A DNA stretch of 64,000 nt from JAPLIS01 sp963719415 (GCA_963719415.1 OY970383.1:372001-436000); one strand, 5' to 3'; numbered from the stretch's first letter, positions 36,853 to 45,799 are shown. Notes: generated by a model from the letters alone, not told the origin. Program-made: numbers and translations.

Positions 36853-38049
36853 ATGAAAAAATATATTCTCATACTTTTAACAAGCATACATATGTGTGTA
36901 CTGCATACAGCCGCAGTAAAAAACGCCCTGGTTAGAGTCGATACCTTTTTAACGCCACGACAAATTGCTATAGCAACAGCTCTTCAAACTCTTGTACCTA
37001 TTCCTGAGATAATAAGTTTAATTGGATATTATGAAAAACCCCAATGGAAAGAGCAAATTATAAACACCAAAAGGCTCTGTTGCCCTATGGCAATAGAACG
37101 CAATGGCGAATATATAGTTATAAATACAAAAAATGGCATTCTAACACTCCTATGCCCAGAAACAGGAAATATAATACGTGAAATTCATGTAAAAAATTGC
37201 CTGCTCGCTTCTTGTATTGATGTTTCACCCGATAGTAATCTTATTGCGGTAAAAACATTCGGCATAAATGCGATAAAAATAATAAATAGCAACACAAATG
37301 CTCTCGTTTTTAATTTAAATCATGGTGAAAGAGTTAGTCAAATTAGATTTTTACCACCAAACAATACATTAATATCATCCAATGGCGAACACAAAACAAT
37401 AAATTTATGGGATACAAAAACAGGCGACTGCTTAAAATCCATGCCATTTCCTCGACGTGGCCTTTTTACGGTAACAGCGGATGGTCAACTATTGGCTACT
37501 GCATTATCACCTCCTGGATTGAAAAGCGAACTTGAAAAAAATGAGTGGAAATCGGTAAAAATATGGCATGCCCCTACTTTCAAATCCATTCATACCCTCA
37601 AAAATATAACAAAAGGCGTTAGTTGTATGGCATTTTCACCAGATAACACACAACTAGCAACAGCTTCATACGTAAGAGAAGACCTGCAGAGCAAAGAATA
37701 TTACCCAATATGTATCACCAATCCACGCTCAGGCAAACAAATACAAAAACTAGCACACTATGCCTTAGCAGTAAAAGCAATGGCTTATTCACCAAACCGA
37801 TTAACGCAGTTATTAGTAACCGGCGCCGAAGATGGAACCATACTCCTATGGAACCCTCTCTCTGGCCAACCACTTAACCAAATTGCAAACCATAAAAGCG
37901 AAATACGTTTTCTTGCTTTTTCACCCAATGGCACCCATATTCTTTCTAAAGCCGATATCGATGGAGCAATATACATTTCTCAAGTCCCACTAATCAGTAT
38001 TGAAGAAAAAAAAGATCAAAAAAAAAAGAGAGGCTGCCTTATATCTTAA
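36853..38049 (+). CDS. Secreted WD40-repeat protein ending in CaaX motif (CLIS)
   Basis: A 398-residue protein: signal peptide (MKKYILILLTSIHMCVLHTAA), the shared motif (PIPEIISLIGYYEKPQWKEQ, about 51-70), WD40 units (NLWDTKTGDC, VKIWHAPT, MAFSPDNTQLATAS, ILLWNPLSG, LAFSPNGTHILS), and a strongly basic tail (KKDQKKKRG) before Cys-Leu-Ile-Ser-stop. It is first of four tandem paralogues on this strand. Ras-like polybasic plus CaaX ending suggests farnesylation and membrane binding in a eukaryotic host. Confidence 0.88.
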   Translation: MKKYILILLTSIHMCVLHTAAVKNALVRVDTFLTPRQIAIATALQTLVPIPEIISLIGYYEKPQWKEQIINTKRLCCPMAIERNGEYIVINTKNGILTLLCPETGNIIREIHVKNCLLASCIDVSPDSNLIAVKTFGINAIKIINSNTNALVFNLNHGERVSQIRFLPPNNTLISSNGEHKTINLWDTKTGDCLKSMPFPRRGLFTVTADGQLLATALSPPGLKSELEKNEWKSVKIWHAPTFKSIHTLKNITKGVSCMAFSPDNTQLATASYVREDLQSKEYYPICITNPRSGKQIQKLAHYALAVKAMAYSPNRLTQLLVTGAEDGTILLWNPLSGQPLNQIANHKSEIRFLAFSPNGTHILSKADIDGAIYISQVPLISIEEKKDQKKKRGCLIS

Positions 38050-38080
38050 TGCGAAACTTACACACCAAAAAAACCTAAAC

Positions 38081-39247
38081 ATGAAAAAAAAATTACACGT
38101 GAAAAAATATATTGTTCTTATTCTAGCAAGCATACATATCAGCGTATTATATACCGCTGCAGAAAAAGGTGCTTTAATGGGCATCCATAGCTCTTTAACT
38201 CCGCGACAGGTTGCCATAGCAGCTCTTCAGCCTTATTTACCCATTACCACAATAACAAATTTGGTTATGAAATATTATGCACCTCTATGGCACTCGCAAA
38301 CTGCTAATACTATACCCGGCCCAATAACATTGGTACCGCAAGAAGAATCTATAGCTTTCAGTCTAAAACCTAACAACATATCATTATTCTCTCCAGAGAC
38401 GGGAACATTAATACATAGTTTCAACTTAGAACCAGAGAACAAGATGTCTTTACCCTCTACCATTGATTTTTCTCAAGATGGTAAACTTATGGCGATAAAC
38501 TTAGAAAATAATTCTATAATAACCATAGCTGATATACTTAAATGTAATATCGTTCATAATCTACGCAGCAACGATCCAATTAGCCAGATGAAATTTTTAA
38601 AACCAGATAGATTAATAGCATCAAATCGTTATAATAATGCAATAAAATTATGGAATACAAAAACAGGAAACTGGATCTCACAAATTTCTAATCACCCTCA
38701 TAATTCTTTTACAACAGCACCAGATGGTCTACTCTTAGCTACAAACACCGGTAATTTAGTAACGATATGGACAACTGAAAATGACACTTTCGATTATACT
38801 CATACCATTAAAAACAAGCGTTTTTCGTTTTCTTGTATGGCATTTTCGCCGGATAGTATGCAATTAGCAATAGGATCATGGACTCGAGAAACAATGATCG
38901 GGCGATGGCGTTACAAAATATATATCCTAGATCTAAACACCGGCACCTTAATACATAAATTAGCACAGTATACAAAAGAAGAATTTGACGGAATCACTTC
39001 AATAGCATATTCATCGACTAATGTATTAGCAACTGGTACGAAGAATGGAACAATATTATTATGGAATCCTTATAAGGGCAAGTTGCTGAGAAAACTAGAG
39101 TACCATCAAGCCCCAGTAAGATCCCTTTTCTTTTCACCTGCCGGCACACACCTTGTTTCCAATTCCGATAATAGTACAATGGTAATTTCTGAAGTACCAG
39201 AAACTAAAAAAGAAGAAAAAAAAGATAACCGCTGTCTTATATCTTAA
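38081..39247 (+). CDS. Secreted WD40-repeat protein ending in CaaX motif (CLIS)
   Basis: About 388 residues. The reading frame is open upstream to 38000 inside the previous gene, but a signal peptide only makes sense from ATG 38081 (MKKKLHVKKYIVLILASI) or GTG 38099 (which matches the MKKY start of its paralogues). Shared motif ITTITNLVMKYYAPLW; WD40 units include IKLWNTKTG, MAFSPDSMQLAIGS, ILLWNPYKG and LFFSPAGTHLVS. The tail is KKEEKKDNR then Cys-Leu-Ile-Ser. Its second half is near-identical in DNA to the next gene, so the pair is a recent tandem duplicate. Confidence 0.86.
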   Translation: MKKKLHVKKYIVLILASIHISVLYTAAEKGALMGIHSSLTPRQVAIAALQPYLPITTITNLVMKYYAPLWHSQTANTIPGPITLVPQEESIAFSLKPNNISLFSPETGTLIHSFNLEPENKMSLPSTIDFSQDGKLMAINLENNSIITIADILKCNIVHNLRSNDPISQMKFLKPDRLIASNRYNNAIKLWNTKTGNWISQISNHPHNSFTTAPDGLLLATNTGNLVTIWTTENDTFDYTHTIKNKRFSFSCMAFSPDSMQLAIGSWTRETMIGRWRYKIYILDLNTGTLIHKLAQYTKEEFDGITSIAYSSTNVLATGTKNGTILLWNPYKGKLLRKLEYHQAPVRSLFFSPAGTHLVSNSDNSTMVISEVPETKKEEKKDNRCLIS

Positions 39248-39298
39248 ATAAAAAAAATTATCTAACAACAAACATTATTTTATCAATAGAAAAAGCAC

Positions 39299-40447
39299 AT
39301 GAAAAAATATATATTACTGATTTTGGCGAGCGTGAATATCTGTGCGTTATATGCAGCTGCAGAGAAAGATACTTTAATTGATATCAATAACTCTTTAGCT
39401 CCTCGACAAATTACTCTCGCTGCTCTTCAACCTTATTTACCTATTACTACAATAACAGATTTGGTAATGAACTATTATGCACCTCAATGGCGCGCGCAAA
39501 CTATTCAAGCTAAAGGCGATCTAATAGGATTGGTACCGCAAGAAGAATCTATAGCTTTCAGCCTAAAACCTAACAACATATTATTATTCTCACCAGATAC
39601 GGGAACGTTAATGCATAGTTTTAATTTGGAATTAGTAGAGGGTGATATGCGTTTACGGTCTACTATTGATTTTTCACAAGACGGGAAATTTATTGCGATA
39701 AACTTAGAAAATAGCCCTATAATAACCATAGCCGACATGTTTAAATGCAATATCATCCATAATATAAAGAACGGATACAAAATTCATCAGATAAAATTTT
39801 TAAAACCAAATAGATTAATAGCATCAAGTTATTTTAAGAATGCAATAAAATTATGGAATATAAAAACAGGAAACTGGATCTCACAAATTTCTAATCACCC
39901 TCATAATTCTTTTATAACAGCATCAGACGGGCAATTTCTAGCTACACAACTAAATAATCTAGTAACGATATGGACCACTAAAAATGATACTTTCAACTGC
40001 ACTCATACCATTGAAAACAAACTTTGTTCATTTTCTTGTATGGCATTTTTGCCGAATGGTATGCAATTAGCAATAGGATCATGGACTCGAGAAACAATGA
40101 TCGGGCGATGGCGTTACAAAATATATATCCTAGATCCCAAAACCGGCACCTTAATACATAAATTAGCACAGTATACAAAAGAAGGAGATGGAATCACTTC
40201 AATAGCATATTCATCGACTAATGTATTAGCAACTGGTACAAATAATGGAGCAATATTATTATGGAATCCTCATAAGGGCAAATTACTCAGAAAACTAGGG
40301 TACCACCAAGATCCAGTAAGATCCCTTTTCTTTTCACCTGCCGGCACACACCTTGTTTCCAATTCCCATAATGGTACACTAATAATTTCTGAAGTACCAG
40401 AAACTAAAGAAGATGAAAAAAAAGATAACCGCTGTCTTATATCTTAA
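39299..40447 (+). CDS. Secreted WD40-repeat protein ending in CaaX motif (CLIS)
   Basis: A 382-residue tandem duplicate of the preceding gene. Signal peptide MKKYILLILASVNICALYAA; shared motif ITTITDLVMNYYAPQWRAQT; WD40 units (IKLWNIKTG, AIGSWTRETM, ILLWNPHKG, LFFSPAGTHLVS); tail DEKKDNR and Cys-Leu-Ile-Ser. The spacer after it (40448-40497) is almost the same as the spacer before it (39248-39298), marking the duplication unit as gene plus about 50 bp. The CaaX end is unchanged although other parts have drifted. Confidence 0.87.
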   Translation: MKKYILLILASVNICALYAAAEKDTLIDINNSLAPRQITLAALQPYLPITTITDLVMNYYAPQWRAQTIQAKGDLIGLVPQEESIAFSLKPNNILLFSPDTGTLMHSFNLELVEGDMRLRSTIDFSQDGKFIAINLENSPIITIADMFKCNIIHNIKNGYKIHQIKFLKPNRLIASSYFKNAIKLWNIKTGNWISQISNHPHNSFITASDGQFLATQLNNLVTIWTTKNDTFNCTHTIENKLCSFSCMAFLPNGMQLAIGSWTRETMIGRWRYKIYILDPKTGTLIHKLAQYTKEGDGITSIAYSSTNVLATGTNNGAILLWNPHKGKLLRKLGYHQDPVRSLFFSPAGTHLVSNSHNGTLIISEVPETKEDEKKDNRCLIS

Positions 40448-40497
40448 ATAAAAAAAATTATCTAACAACAACATTATTTTATCAATAGAAAAAGCAC

Positions 40498-41691
40498 ATG
40501 AAAAAATATATATTACTAATTTTGGTGAGCGTGAATATCTGTGCGTTATATGCAGCTGCAGAAAAAGGTAGTCTCGTTCGTAGCAACGACTATCCCTTAA
40601 CTAAACATAATGCCATAGAAAAAGCTCTTTGCAATCATTTAACGCCCGATCCCATAAATTTAGTTCAGCGATATTATGGACGCGAATGGAGACCACAAAC
40701 TATCGAAATTCAAGATTTAGGGCGCCTTATAACAATAAAATCCGACGAAGAGTATATAGCTGCGAATTTACAACTAGGCTGCATTGCATTACTGAGTCCA
40801 AAAACCGGAAAAATAGCGAGAACTCTTTACGTAGATCCCACTACTCGCTCTTGCGATAATCTCTCGCTCAACTCCTGTATGAATTTTTCTCCCGATGGTA
40901 AACTTCTTGCAATAAATGGGTGGAATGATAATACGGTACAAATAACAAGTATCCTTGCGACAGACTGTTTTATAGCTGATTCCATTCATAGTCTAGATAC
41001 CCAACATATTGTAAATCAGATAAAATTCTTAAAACTAGATATATTGTTAACACTAAATCATGATCCTGGAGCCATAAAAATATGGAATACAAAAACTGAA
41101 ACATGTATCCAAGAAATACCTTTTCCTTTTTTTGGATCTTTTACCACAACATCCGATAATCAACAGTTAGCGATAGGACCACCTAGATATAGAAAATCAG
41201 GAATTACGTCAAACTCAGTAGAAATATGGACAGCTAACGATGATAATACTTTCGATCATAGCTGCACCGTTAAAAGCAAGAATCCAGGGCTTTTTTGCAT
41301 GGCATTTTCACGAGATAATAAACAACTAGCAATGGGGTTCTTTCAAAAAAAACCATTATGGGGGCAACCTTATTCTCTGATATGCATCAAAAATATAAAA
41401 AACGACAAATTGATACATACATTAAAGCAACATACAGAAAGCATCGAATCAATAGCCTATTCGCCAACTGGTTTATTAGCAACAGGAGCGTGCGATGGAA
41501 AAATAACAATATGGGATCCTATTGGCGGCAAGTTATTGAGCTATCTAGAAAGTCATAAAAACGCGGTCACTTCTCTTTTTTTCTCACCGACCGGCAGTCA
41601 TCTTGTTTCTACTTCTCATAACATAATAAAAATTTCTGAAATACTCTCACAAATAGCTGCAATAAAAGAAGATAGATGCTATATATCTTAA
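40498..41691 (+). CDS. Secreted WD40-repeat protein ending in CaaX motif (CYIS)
   Basis: A 397-residue member. Its signal peptide (MKKYILLILVSVNICALYAA) is almost identical to that of the previous gene, while the rest is more diverged: motif DPINLVQRYYGREWRPQTI, WD40 units (MNFSPDGKLLAING, IKIWNTKTE, MAFSRDNKQLAMG, ITIWDPIGG, LFFSPTGSHLVS). The tail is short and charged (AAIKEDR) with Cys-Tyr-Ile-Ser at the end. It closes the second WD40 cluster. Confidence 0.86.
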   Translation: MKKYILLILVSVNICALYAAAEKGSLVRSNDYPLTKHNAIEKALCNHLTPDPINLVQRYYGREWRPQTIEIQDLGRLITIKSDEEYIAANLQLGCIALLSPKTGKIARTLYVDPTTRSCDNLSLNSCMNFSPDGKLLAINGWNDNTVQITSILATDCFIADSIHSLDTQHIVNQIKFLKLDILLTLNHDPGAIKIWNTKTETCIQEIPFPFFGSFTTTSDNQQLAIGPPRYRKSGITSNSVEIWTANDDNTFDHSCTVKSKNPGLFCMAFSRDNKQLAMGFFQKKPLWGQPYSLICIKNIKNDKLIHTLKQHTESIESIAYSPTGLLATGACDGKITIWDPIGGKLLSYLESHKNAVTSLFFSPTGSHLVSTSHNIIKISEILSQIAAIKEDRCYIS

Positions 41692-41725
41692 ATTCAAGGT
41701 ATAAAAATTGTGACTTGATATAAGA

Positions 41726-42643
41726 TTACTGCATACTACAACTTTTATCAGTAGTACTCTTTTCAAGGCGATTTTTTTCCTCTAATCTATCCCTAAGAAT
41801 TGCGTCAAAAACAGGAACTAATGCATAATTACTAATATTAAGTATATCGTGAGGTGTTTCCCTTTCTGCATTTATCATAAACCGTTGTTCTGGCAACCAG
41901 GCTAATAATGCTTCAGCAATCAACACAAAAATCTGTTGCTGTCTCGGTTCATACGCCAGAGAACTAAAAAATGCGTGTAGTGGTGTATTCCCAAAAACAT
42001 CACATGGCATCACGGTACTTATTCGACCGCAAAGCTCTTTTACCACCTCGTATGAAAACCCATGTCTTACCGCACTATGTAGCGCTGTCTCACGTTCAAG
42101 TCTGCTTCTATGATTAAAATTAGCACCAGCTTGCCCAAGAATATATAATATTCCCACATTATTCGCCTTAAATAATGCCGTTTCGCCTTCAAAATCTGTT
42201 GCTTCTATTAAAGCTCCATAGTTTAAACATTTTATAACAAGAGAAGCTTGTTGTTGAAGAACAGCATCCTGCAACAATCCCATATGGTCTTTTTTAATAT
42301 TAGGATCAGCGCCATTCTCAATCAGTAATTCTATTTTTGAAACGTTCCTACGCCAATTATCATCATTGGTCTTTTTATATACTTCTACCAATCTTGCTGT
42401 TAATACATCATCATATTTTATTAGGTCCCTTCCTTTAAATTCTTCCGCAGAAAATAATGTATCGGTAGAAAACACCATCATCACTATTAATCCCAGCTTC
42501 GCTATATAACGATTAACAAGAAGGTCTAAAAATACAACTATCAGCTTCTTTGCCCCATCAAAAACAAAGGTGCTAGCACCGATATCATAAACTAATTTTC
42601 TCACTATACGCACCTCAAATTCATATAAAGTTGTAAAAAACAA
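41726..42643 (-). CDS. Ankyrin-repeat protein, possible CaaX end (CSMQ)
   Basis: A 305-residue protein. A hydrophobic segment (AKLGLIVMMVFSTDTLFSA, about 48-66) looks like an internal signal peptide, so the true start may lie downstream at a non-ATG codon. About five loose ankyrin repeats follow (LIENGADPN, CLNYGALIEATDFEGETALF, RETALHSAVRHGFS, FGNTPLHAFF). The last four residues, Cys-Ser-Met-Gln, fit a CaaX box (Gln is accepted by farnesyltransferases), after a charged stretch. It lies convergent to the WD40 cluster. Confidence 0.78.
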   Translation of the reverse strand: MFFTTLYEFEVRIVRKLVYDIGASTFVFDGAKKLIVVFLDLLVNRYIAKLGLIVMMVFSTDTLFSAEEFKGRDLIKYDDVLTARLVEVYKKTNDDNWRRNVSKIELLIENGADPNIKKDHMGLLQDAVLQQQASLVIKCLNYGALIEATDFEGETALFKANNVGILYILGQAGANFNHRSRLERETALHSAVRHGFSYEVVKELCGRISTVMPCDVFGNTPLHAFFSSLAYEPRQQQIFVLIAEALLAWLPEQRFMINAERETPHDILNISNYALVPVFDAILRDRLEEKNRLEKSTTDKSCSMQ

Positions 42644-42660
42644 ATTATTAAAATTCTTAC

Positions 42661-42785
42661 GTTATTTAATTGTCTCTTTTTTTGACTGTATATTTTGAAT
42701 AATCTCAAAAGCCACTACAACACCAAGCTCTGCCGCACAAATAAATAGGGAAATTTTAGTATTTTTATACCTGAATGTCAAAATA
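42661..42785 (-). pseudogene. Deletion relic of a glycine-rich gene paralogue
   Basis: TTATTTAATTGTCTCTTTT and the bases up to about 42740 match the 3' coding end of the gene at 36205. A sudden jump then leads to TTTTTATACCTGAATGTCAA (42763-42782), which matches the upstream flank of that gene near 36707-36727. The coding middle is deleted. The two copies bracket the WD40 cluster. Confidence 0.65.
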
Positions 42786-42894
42786 GCAAAAAAACCGACA
42801 ACTTGGCGATTTGATTTTTTGTAATACTTAACCTACAATCTAAATTGTTCTGTTTATATGCTCACATTATTAACATATTTATCTAGGAGTTTTT

Positions 42895-43824
42895 ATGAGC
42901 TATTATACCATTAACTATTATGCGAGATTACTCATGATATTACTTGTAAGCAGCAAACTACATGCACATGATTGGACATCATTGCTAGAAAGATATAAAA
43001 CAATAATTGAAGGCGAAACACATTCTGAAACTTATTCTAGAGCATATGCAATAATTAACAACCAACACCAAAAATTTTTAGCTGGTAGTGCACCCAAAAT
43101 TGCTGATCCTCGTGTCAAAAATATTCCTATCAATGAATGTGAAAATCCAATTGTTAATCTATATGACATGAAGCATTCTCGAGTTAAAGTTATGCCAGAA
43201 AACATGCTTTTAAAAGCTCATGCGCATCCTGATCATATTGATCCTCGTTCTGATAGTCACCCTTGCATGCGACAAAAAGTATTTGAAACAACATGTCAAG
43301 TTGTTGTTGAATTGGATGCATTAACTTTATCAATGCCTGAACTTGGCTATAAACCAGGAGACCTTGATATATATCTATTTGAAGGTTGGCGTGATATTGC
43401 TACCCAAAAACTATTATTCGATACAAAAATGGCCCAAGTTCATGCTGAAAATCCAGACCTTACCGAAGAACAAGCGTATGCGGAAACATCTACCTGGGTA
43501 TCCCCTTATATTGATAATGTTCCTGCACATTCTACGGGAGCCGCAATAGATATTGCTATCTGGAGCAACGAAGGACAATGTTTCCTTGATATGGGACCAT
43601 TCAACAAAGGTGGCGCAACAGCACCAATATTTAGCCAAGATCCTTCTTTACAGGACCATCAAAAAAATAATCGACTTTTACTTCTTGCTGCTGCAACCCG
43701 AGCTGGGCTTACTAATTATGTCTATGAGTTTTGGCATTACTCGTATGGTGATAAATATGCCTGCTTTTGGCGAAATAACGAACAACACATCGAACAGTAT
43801 CATGCTATTTACGGTTCAAAATAA
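42895..43824 (+). CDS. Secreted D-Ala-D-Ala dipeptidase (VanX/M15 family)
   Basis: A 309-residue zinc peptidase of the VanX type, which cleaves D-Ala-D-Ala. Signal peptide (LLMILLVSSKLHA) at the start, AGGAG upstream. Zinc and catalytic residues are visible: HSTGAAID (His212, Asp219) and EFWH (Glu278, His281); FEGWRD is the family's conserved Arg region. It is followed 36 bp later by a DD-carboxypeptidase gene, so the two probably act together on peptidoglycan in the periplasm, for turnover or D-Ala recycling. Confidence 0.9.
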   Translation: MSYYTINYYARLLMILLVSSKLHAHDWTSLLERYKTIIEGETHSETYSRAYAIINNQHQKFLAGSAPKIADPRVKNIPINECENPIVNLYDMKHSRVKVMPENMLLKAHAHPDHIDPRSDSHPCMRQKVFETTCQVVVELDALTLSMPELGYKPGDLDIYLFEGWRDIATQKLLFDTKMAQVHAENPDLTEEQAYAETSTWVSPYIDNVPAHSTGAAIDIAIWSNEGQCFLDMGPFNKGGATAPIFSQDPSLQDHQKNNRLLLLAAATRAGLTNYVYEFWHYSYGDKYACFWRNNEQHIEQYHAIYGSK

Positions 43825-43860
43825 TACTGATTTCATCTCGCTAAAAAAAGGCTTTTTTAC

Positions 43861-45231
43861 ATGCACTATCTCAAAAAACAGTATTTCTTTTTTGTGCTCA
43901 GCATTCTTACGACACTATTTCCAACCTATACTACCACTACAAGAGTAAAAAAACTCAAAAGAAAAAAATATAGCTTACAACAAAATATTAATACGATAGA
44001 ACAAAAAAATTCGGCCATGCACATTGGCATAAAATCTATACCACTCCGTATGCGCAATCATAACAATATAGAACCTCATAATCAGTCATCTTATAACAAT
44101 TTAACCAGCAATTGTACCTGCAGCTTAAACGCTAATCATCTTTTTACTCCAGCAAGTAATACGAAGATACTCACCGCTATTTCAGCCCTCGAATATCTTG
44201 GCCATGATTATCTCTTTGAAACGACTCTTTCTTATGATGGAACTATTGATAATAAAATATTACATGGCTCACTTTATATTAAAGGCGCTGGCGACCCTTC
44301 TCTTAACAGAACTAACCTATCTGATCTTATTGCTTCTCTCTCTTCAAAAAATATCGATACCATTACTGGTACTCTATATATTGATACTACAATATTTGAC
44401 CAAGATTTTTTCCCACCCGGTTCATTAGTCGACAATATTGGCTATGGCTGGAATGCGCCGGTTACTGGATTGTCTCTTGATGGTAAAGGATTATGTGCTC
44501 CTGGATTAAGTTATGGTTGTCTTGCTGATGACGATAAATTAAAAGCCAATTTTTATGATATACATTCACTAATATCTGATATGTTAGCAGAAAACAATAT
44601 CTCACTAGTAGGTACTATTGAAATGAAAGCTACTCCGTCTAATGCGCAATTACTCGCAACACACAAATCAAAACCTGTATCTCAGTTACTACAACATATG
44701 ATGAAAAATTCTGATAATTTATATGCTGATTGCCTCTTTAAAAAAATTGGTGCACACCACACAGGATTACCTGGCAGCTGGCAAAATGGCGGTCAAGCGC
44801 TCAAAAATCTTTTCGAAAAAATGAAACTCGATCCAAAAACAGTTATCATTGTGGATGGTTCAGGAAAATCTCGGTATAACCTCATTTCACCTGCACATAT
44901 TGTGGCTATGCTGCAGTGGGCTTATAAGCAAGCTTATTTTTCACACTTTTTTAATAGTTTTTCTATTACAGGAACTGATGGTACACTCCAAAAACGTATG
45001 CCTGAATTATCGGGTATGATACATGGTAAAACAGGTACATTGCAAGGAGTTTCTGCTTTAAGTGGCTATGCAACGAATCTGCATAATGAAATAGTGGCTT
45101 TTTCTGTTTTGATTAATGGGTTTACCGCTGATTCTCTCTATAACCCACCGTGCAAAAGTGAAGTTGAAGATACGTTCTGTTATCTTGTAACAGGACAATC
45201 AGCAGAAAAAAGCTCTCATGCAACAGCATAA
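43861..45231 (+). CDS. dacB: D-Ala-D-Ala carboxypeptidase/endopeptidase, PBP4 (S13) family
   Basis: A 456-residue penicillin-binding protein of the PBP4 family. Active-site motifs: SNTK (Ser99-Lys102), SDN (284-286) and KTG (390-392), with the PBP4 insert between the first and second. Hydrophobic leader (YFFFVLSILTTLFPTYT) for export. It trims or cleaves peptidoglycan cross-links in the periplasm. Operon with the VanX-like gene. The motifs are complete, so it should be active. Confidence 0.92.
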   Translation: MHYLKKQYFFFVLSILTTLFPTYTTTTRVKKLKRKKYSLQQNINTIEQKNSAMHIGIKSIPLRMRNHNNIEPHNQSSYNNLTSNCTCSLNANHLFTPASNTKILTAISALEYLGHDYLFETTLSYDGTIDNKILHGSLYIKGAGDPSLNRTNLSDLIASLSSKNIDTITGTLYIDTTIFDQDFFPPGSLVDNIGYGWNAPVTGLSLDGKGLCAPGLSYGCLADDDKLKANFYDIHSLISDMLAENNISLVGTIEMKATPSNAQLLATHKSKPVSQLLQHMMKNSDNLYADCLFKKIGAHHTGLPGSWQNGGQALKNLFEKMKLDPKTVIIVDGSGKSRYNLISPAHIVAMLQWAYKQAYFSHFFNSFSITGTDGTLQKRMPELSGMIHGKTGTLQGVSALSGYATNLHNEIVAFSVLINGFTADSLYNPPCKSEVEDTFCYLVTGQSAEKSSHATA

Positions 45232-45311
45232 GATAGCAAAGGGCTGATAAGTTTAAAAAAATGGGAAGTTTTAAATACACTCTGCTATAGTTTTGCTAAC
45301 AAAAACTGGTA

Positions 45312-45345
45312 AAAGAAAAGGAAGCGAAATTGCTCCCTTTTCTTT
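45312..45345 (+). terminator. Terminator after dacB
   Basis: AAAGAAAAGGAAGC at 45312-45325 pairs, with one mismatch and an overhang, with TGCTCCCTTTTCTTT at 45331-45345, followed by a T-rich stretch. It lies 80 bases after the dacB stop. Just before it, GGGAAGTTTTAAATACACT (about 45262) resembles part of the MITE-like element. Confidence 0.6.
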
Positions 45346-45409
45346 ATCTCTTAATCTCACAAATTTTTATTTTCTATACTATACTCACCCTAAAACTAAC
45401 TAACTTTTT

Positions 45410-45799
45410 TTATTGAGCTTGACCAGGACTGAAAAACGCTGAGAATTTTTGATTTGCTTGTGCAAGATCAGCTGATCCAGCCTGCCCCATTTCAACAGCA
45501 CTTTGAGTAAAAGCTAATTGCTCAGCAGCCGAAAAAGCTCCTGGTTTTCCTGTTTTTTCTGCAATAGATTTTAATTTTATTATAGTTGAAAGTCCTGAAC
45601 CTAAAACGAATCCAGCAACAAATTCACTATCAAAAAATGATTCCGTAAGTTCTCTGCCCCTTGTCAGTTCTTTACTATGATTGCTAACCGCTAACCTAAG
45701 TTCTGCTTCTTCTCCAGATCCAAGACCACTTGCTTCAGCAGCAAAAGCCTCAGCAAATCCCAAAAATAATATCATACTCAACAATAATAGCTTATACAT
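45410..45799 (-). CDS. Small secreted protein, unknown
   Basis: About 129 residues from ATG 45799, which has AAAGGG five bases upstream (a GTG two codons earlier is less likely). Signal peptide MYKLLLLSMILFLGFAEAFA, cut near AEA. The mature part is alanine/glycine/serine rich and helical with no cysteines. Function and family unknown. Confidence 0.7.
   Translation of the reverse strand: MYKLLLLSMILFLGFAEAFAAEASGLGSGEEAELRLAVSNHSKELTRGRELTESFFDSEFVAGFVLGSGLSTIIKLKSIAEKTGKPGAFSAAEQLAFTQSAVEMGQAGSADLAQANQKFSAFFSPGQAQ

Noticed and set aside
38000..38080. Upstream extension of the second WD40 gene in cluster 2
   Set aside because: The extra 27 codons overlap the tail of the previous gene and would bury the signal peptide. 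All paralogues start at MKKY.
19439..41691. Calling the shared N-terminal motif of the WD40 family an F-box
   Set aside because: Length and the Trp/Tyr pattern are suggestive, but the typical LP-x-E/D-L start and core spacing are not met by eye. A profile search is needed, so no F-box is claimed.
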